Source: Burkholderiaceae bacterium
Lineage (GTDB): Bacteria; Pseudomonadota; Gammaproteobacteria; Burkholderiales; Burkholderiaceae
Assembly: GCA_030151165.1 (NCBI GenBank)
Contig: JASLEM010000293.1
Span: 1 to 7,858 of the forward strand
Direction: 5' to 3'
Length of the DNA: 7,858 bases
The notes beneath the pieces are model-generated. The model was not told where the DNA came from. It made no database searches and saw only the letters and a list, made by a program, of their open reading frames with translations. This document shows positions 5,178 through 7,858 of the stretch, one piece after another; positions within the stretch are counted from its first letter, which is position 1; each line of letters starts with the position of its first letter. Both the position numbers and the translations under genes were made by a program.

Positions 5178-7057
5178 TGCGCGAGGAGCAGTCCCTGTCG
5201 CCCGAATCCGTGCTGTCCCTGCCGACCCTCGACGTCGACACGCTGGCGGATCTCGACACGCCGGTCGCCGCCTCGCCGGCGAACCGCAGCGACCCGCTGA
5301 TCGACCAGGTCGACAACCTGCACGCGTTCGCGCGCACCGGGCTCGTCGGCAACACGGTCGGCGCGGTGGTGATCGTCGCGCTGTTCGCGCACGTGGTGCC
5401 GCTCGCGACGATGGTGGCGTGGGCGCTGTTCTTCGGCGCGGCGCTGGTGCTGCGTGCCGCGCTCACGGTCACCTACCTGCGGCGCTGGCGCGGCTCGACC
5501 GAGCTGCTGCGGAGCTGGCGCACGCGCTACCTCACCGGCGTCATGTCCACCGGCGCGATGTGGGGCCTGTCGGTGTGGCTGTTCTATCCGTACGGCGACA
5601 ACGTCGAGCGCACCGCACTGCTGCTGACGGTCTACAGCTTCTGCATCTCCGCCGTGCCGGCGCTCGCGACGCAGATCGCCGCGTTCGTCGCCTTCGTCGC
5701 GCTGACTTTCGTGCCGATGGTGCTGCGCATCGCCGCGATGCCCGAGGACCGCAGCTGGCAGCTCGCGTCGATCCTGCTGCTGATCTTCGGCATCACGGTG
5801 ATGCTGGGCCGCGGCTACCAGCGCTCGTTCGCGCGCGTGCTCACGCTCAAGCAGCGCGGGCAGCACCTGCTCGCCCAGCTGCACGTCGAGAAGGCCGCGG
5901 CCGACCAGGCGCGGCGCGAGGCCGAGACCGCCAACCGCGCGAAGACGCAGTTCTTCGCCGCCGCGAGCCACGACCTGCGCCAGCCGCTGCACGCCCTCGG
6001 CCTGTTCGCCGAGGCGCTGCGCAGCCGCACGGCCAAGGATCCGGAGGTCGCGCACCTCGTCAACAGCATCAACAGCTCGGTCGACGCGCTCGAGGGCCTG
6101 TTCTCCGAGCTGCTCGACATCACCAAGATCGACACCGGCGGCGTCGAGGCGCGCCCCGAGAACTTCGGCTGCGAGGCGATGTTCGCGCGCCTGAAGCTGC
6201 ACTTCGAGCCGACCGCGTTCGAGAAGGGCCTCGCGCTGCGCTTCCACGGCGGCAAGCACTTCGGCTACGCCGATCCCGTGCTGCTGGAACGCGTCGTGCG
6301 CAACCTGTTGTCGAACGCGATCCGCTACACGAACGACGGCGGCGTGGTCGTCGCGGCGCGCCAGCGCGGCGACCGCCTGCGCTTCGAGGTCTGGGATACG
6401 GGATTGGGTATCCGGCCGTTCGAGCAGGATCGCATCTTCGAGGAGTTCTACCAGGTCGCCAACGACGCGCCGCCGCTCGACCCGACGCAGCGCAAGGGCC
6501 TCGGCCTGGGCCTGGCCATCGTGCGACGCCTCGCGCGCGTGCTCGACGCGCCGCTGCGCCTGCGCTCGGTGCCCGGCCGCGGCACGATGTTCTCGATCGA
6601 GATCCCGCTCGGCACGCGCCCGAAGCCGAGCGAGCCGGTCGCGCCGCTGCGCTCCGCGCTCGGGCTCACGCTGGATCACCGCCTCATCGTCATCGTCGAG
6701 GACGACCCCGCGGTGCTCGGCGGCCTCGACGTGCTGCTCAAGAGCTGGGGCGCCGACGTCGCCGCGTTCGACAGCTTCCAGGCCTGCGCCGACTGGGCGG
6801 CCAGCGGCCACCCGGACGCGGCGCGGCCCGACCTGCTGATCGTCGACTTCCGCCTCGAGAGCGGGCACACGGGCCTCGAGGTGATCGAGACGATGCGCGC
6901 GCGCTTCGGCCGCGCGCTGCCGGCGGTGATCGTGACGGGCAGCCTGATGTCGAACCAGGAGGGCGAGGCCCATGCGCACGACTTCCATCTCCTGCTCAAG
7001 CCGGTCGTGCCGACGAAGCTGCGCGCGATGATCGCGTTCAAGCTGGGGCAACGGTAG
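5174..7057 (+). CDS. Membrane-bound hybrid histidine kinase with C-terminal receiver
   Basis: 627-residue inner-membrane sensor kinase. Residues 1-55 are soluble and acidic. Six hydrophobic segments follow (roughly 57-77, 79-100, 118-138, 147-164, 166-187, 196-212) with short loops and no large periplasmic domain, so the signal is probably sensed in or at the membrane. A helical linker (about 220-258) leads to the dimerisation/phosphoacceptor domain with His266 in SHDLRQPLHALGLF. The ATP-binding domain shows the N box NLLSNAIRYT (377-386), G1 box DTGLGI (408-413), F-box IFEEFYQV (421-428) and G2 box GLGLGLAIV (442-450). The C-terminal receiver (about 503-623) has Glu509-Asp510-Asp511, phosphoacceptor Asp558, Thr588 and Lys609. 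There is no HPt domain. The start is ATG at 5174 (or the adjacent 5177), the first ATG in the frame; no clear Shine-Dalgarno is seen. The likely partner is the NarL-type regulator upstream; the stimulus is unknown. Confidence 0.94.
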   Translation: MMREEQSLSPESVLSLPTLDVDTLADLDTPVAASPANRSDPLIDQVDNLHAFARTGLVGNTVGAVVIVALFAHVVPLATMVAWALFFGAALVLRAALTVTYLRRWRGSTELLRSWRTRYLTGVMSTGAMWGLSVWLFYPYGDNVERTALLLTVYSFCISAVPALATQIAAFVAFVALTFVPMVLRIAAMPEDRSWQLASILLLIFGITVMLGRGYQRSFARVLTLKQRGQHLLAQLHVEKAAADQARREAETANRAKTQFFAAASHDLRQPLHALGLFAEALRSRTAKDPEVAHLVNSINSSVDALEGLFSELLDITKIDTGGVEARPENFGCEAMFARLKLHFEPTAFEKGLALRFHGGKHFGYADPVLLERVVRNLLSNAIRYTNDGGVVVAARQRGDRLRFEVWDTGLGIRPFEQDRIFEEFYQVANDAPPLDPTQRKGLGLGLAIVRRLARVLDAPLRLRSVPGRGTMFSIEIPLGTRPKPSEPVAPLRSALGLTLDHRLIVIVEDDPAVLGGLDVLLKSWGADVAAFDSFQACADWAASGHPDAARPDLLIVDFRLESGHTGLEVIETMRARFGRALPAVIVTGSLMSNQEGEAHAHDFHLLLKPVVPTKLRAMIAFKLGQR

Positions 7058-7074
7058 CGACGTCGCGAGGCAGC

Positions 7075-7858
7075 ATGAGCACGCTCGACGCCCCGACCCA
7101 GCGCGCCATCCGCATCGACGGCGCGTTGTCGGCGCGCGCGGTGCTCGACCACTTCAACGAACGCGGCCGCACGCTGCTCGGCCCGGTGCAGGGCGACGCC
7201 GCGGGGCGCATCGCGCAACTGCTCGCGCACGAGGCCGACCTCAGCTCGGCGTGGGGCGGCCTGCCCGGCACCGAGCATCCGCGCCACTGGAAGCCCGACG
7301 CGGGCGACGAGGCCGCGGTGAGCGACGCGCGCTCCGAGCATCGCCGGCTCGACGTCCACCTGCCGTTCTGGTGGACGCTGCCGCTCGCGCTGCGCGGCCG
7401 CGACCCGCACCGCATCGCCTTCCCGCTCGCGACGAGCCGTGCCGCGCTGGCCGAGCTGGTGCGCCGCCACATGCCTCGCGGCTGGTGGAACAGCACCGTG
7501 CACGTGACGCTGGACATCGAGACGCGCGTGTACTGGGGCGCGCGCGGCGCCGTGCACCCGCACGCGGCCGCGCGCCACGCGTGCGCGCAACGCGGCGAGG
7601 CCGGTCGGCCGTCGCTGCGGCTCATGACGCTGGATGCGGGCCGCGCCGTCGAGGCCGTGCTGCCCGAACGCCCGGTCGACCCCGACGTCGTGCTGCGGCT
7701 GCACCCCGGCGTCGGCTGGCTCGTCGCCTCGCCGATGCTGCGCTTCGAGCGCGAGCCGAGCGCCGCCGAACGGCTGCAGATGCGCGTGGCGAAGGGCTGG
7801 CGCGAACTGCGCGCGCGCGGCGGCCAGCCCGCCGATCGCGACCGCGACCCGACCTTCG
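7075..7858 (+). CDS. Unrecognised protein, N-terminal 261 residues (runs off window)
   Basis: An open frame from ATG 7075 continues without a stop to the window end. It starts 17 bases after the kinase stop, has GAGG four bases before the ATG, and shows the same strong G/C third-position bias as its neighbours, so it is probably the next gene of the kinase operon. I do not recognise the family. It has no signal peptide or membrane segment. It is rich in Arg, Ala, His and Trp, with features such as HLPFWWTLPLALRGRDPHR (residues 95-113), RHMPRGWWNSTVHVTLDIET (131-150) and a cluster of His at 161-168 (HPHAAARH). Residues 232-249 look amphipathic and basic. No catalytic motif can be assigned. Tight linkage suggests an output or accessory role with the two-component system, but that is inference only. 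Confidence 0.75.
   Translation, partial: MSTLDAPTQRAIRIDGALSARAVLDHFNERGRTLLGPVQGDAAGRIAQLLAHEADLSSAWGGLPGTEHPRHWKPDAGDEAAVSDARSEHRRLDVHLPFWWTLPLALRGRDPHRIAFPLATSRAALAELVRRHMPRGWWNSTVHVTLDIETRVYWGARGAVHPHAAARHACAQRGEAGRPSLRLMTLDAGRAVEAVLPERPVDPDVVLRLHPGVGWLVASPMLRFEREPSAAERLQMRVAKGWRELRARGGQPADRDRDPTF

Noticed and set aside
4283..7051. A 922-codon open frame on the minus strand opposite the regulator and kinase genes
   Set aside because: It is an antisense shadow: composition is repetitive Arg/His/Ala/Glu, no motif is visible, and it spans two well-defined plus-strand genes and their spacer.
6676..7704. Minus-strand frames of 195-342 codons opposite the kinase end and the unknown gene
   Set aside because: They are Arg/Ala/His-rich shadows. 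The plus-strand frame from 7075 has a ribosome-binding site, operon spacing and normal amino acid balance.

Overview
The window is a very GC-rich, gene-dense stretch of bacterial chromosome with strong G/C preference at third codon positions. The gene families (a KefF/KefC pair, a MaoC-like hydratase, a NarL-type regulator beside a 'SHDLRQPLHA' hybrid kinase) and the codon use suggest a betaproteobacterium of the order Burkholderiales. That placement is an inference; there is no rRNA or other decisive marker. I see no insertion sequence, tRNA, CRISPR array, phage gene or attachment site, so this reads as ordinary chromosome and not as a mobile island.

Left part, minus strand (1-2938): a probable operon reading right to left. 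A KefF-like flavoprotein oxidoreductase (2330-2938) is followed after 2 bases by a KefC-type glutathione-gated K+/H+ antiporter (393-2327). Together they would form the electrophile-protection system in which K+ efflux acidifies the cytoplasm. After a 119-base gap holding a large imperfect inverted repeat comes the N-terminal part of an OmpR-family response regulator (273 down to 1), cut by the window edge.

Middle, plus strand (3016-4118): diverging from kefF across 77 bases are an orphan ParA-type ATPase and a MaoC-like hotdog-fold hydratase. Their stop and start overlap as ATGA, so they are probably translationally coupled. No ParB gene is visible.

Right part, plus strand (4307-7858): a NarL/FixJ-type response regulator with a LuxR-type HTH, then a six-TM hybrid histidine kinase with a C-terminal receiver and no HPt domain. 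They are very likely partners. The 168 bases between them hold a perfect 9-bp inverted repeat and a possible 43-codon ORF that ends inside the kinase start codons. Seventeen bases after the kinase begins an unrecognised protein that runs off the window.

Nothing here is clearly a new defence or mobile system. The points most worth checking are the coupled orphan ParA-MaoC pair, the dyad and small ORF ahead of the kinase, the structured spacer after kefC, and the unknown gene trailing the kinase.
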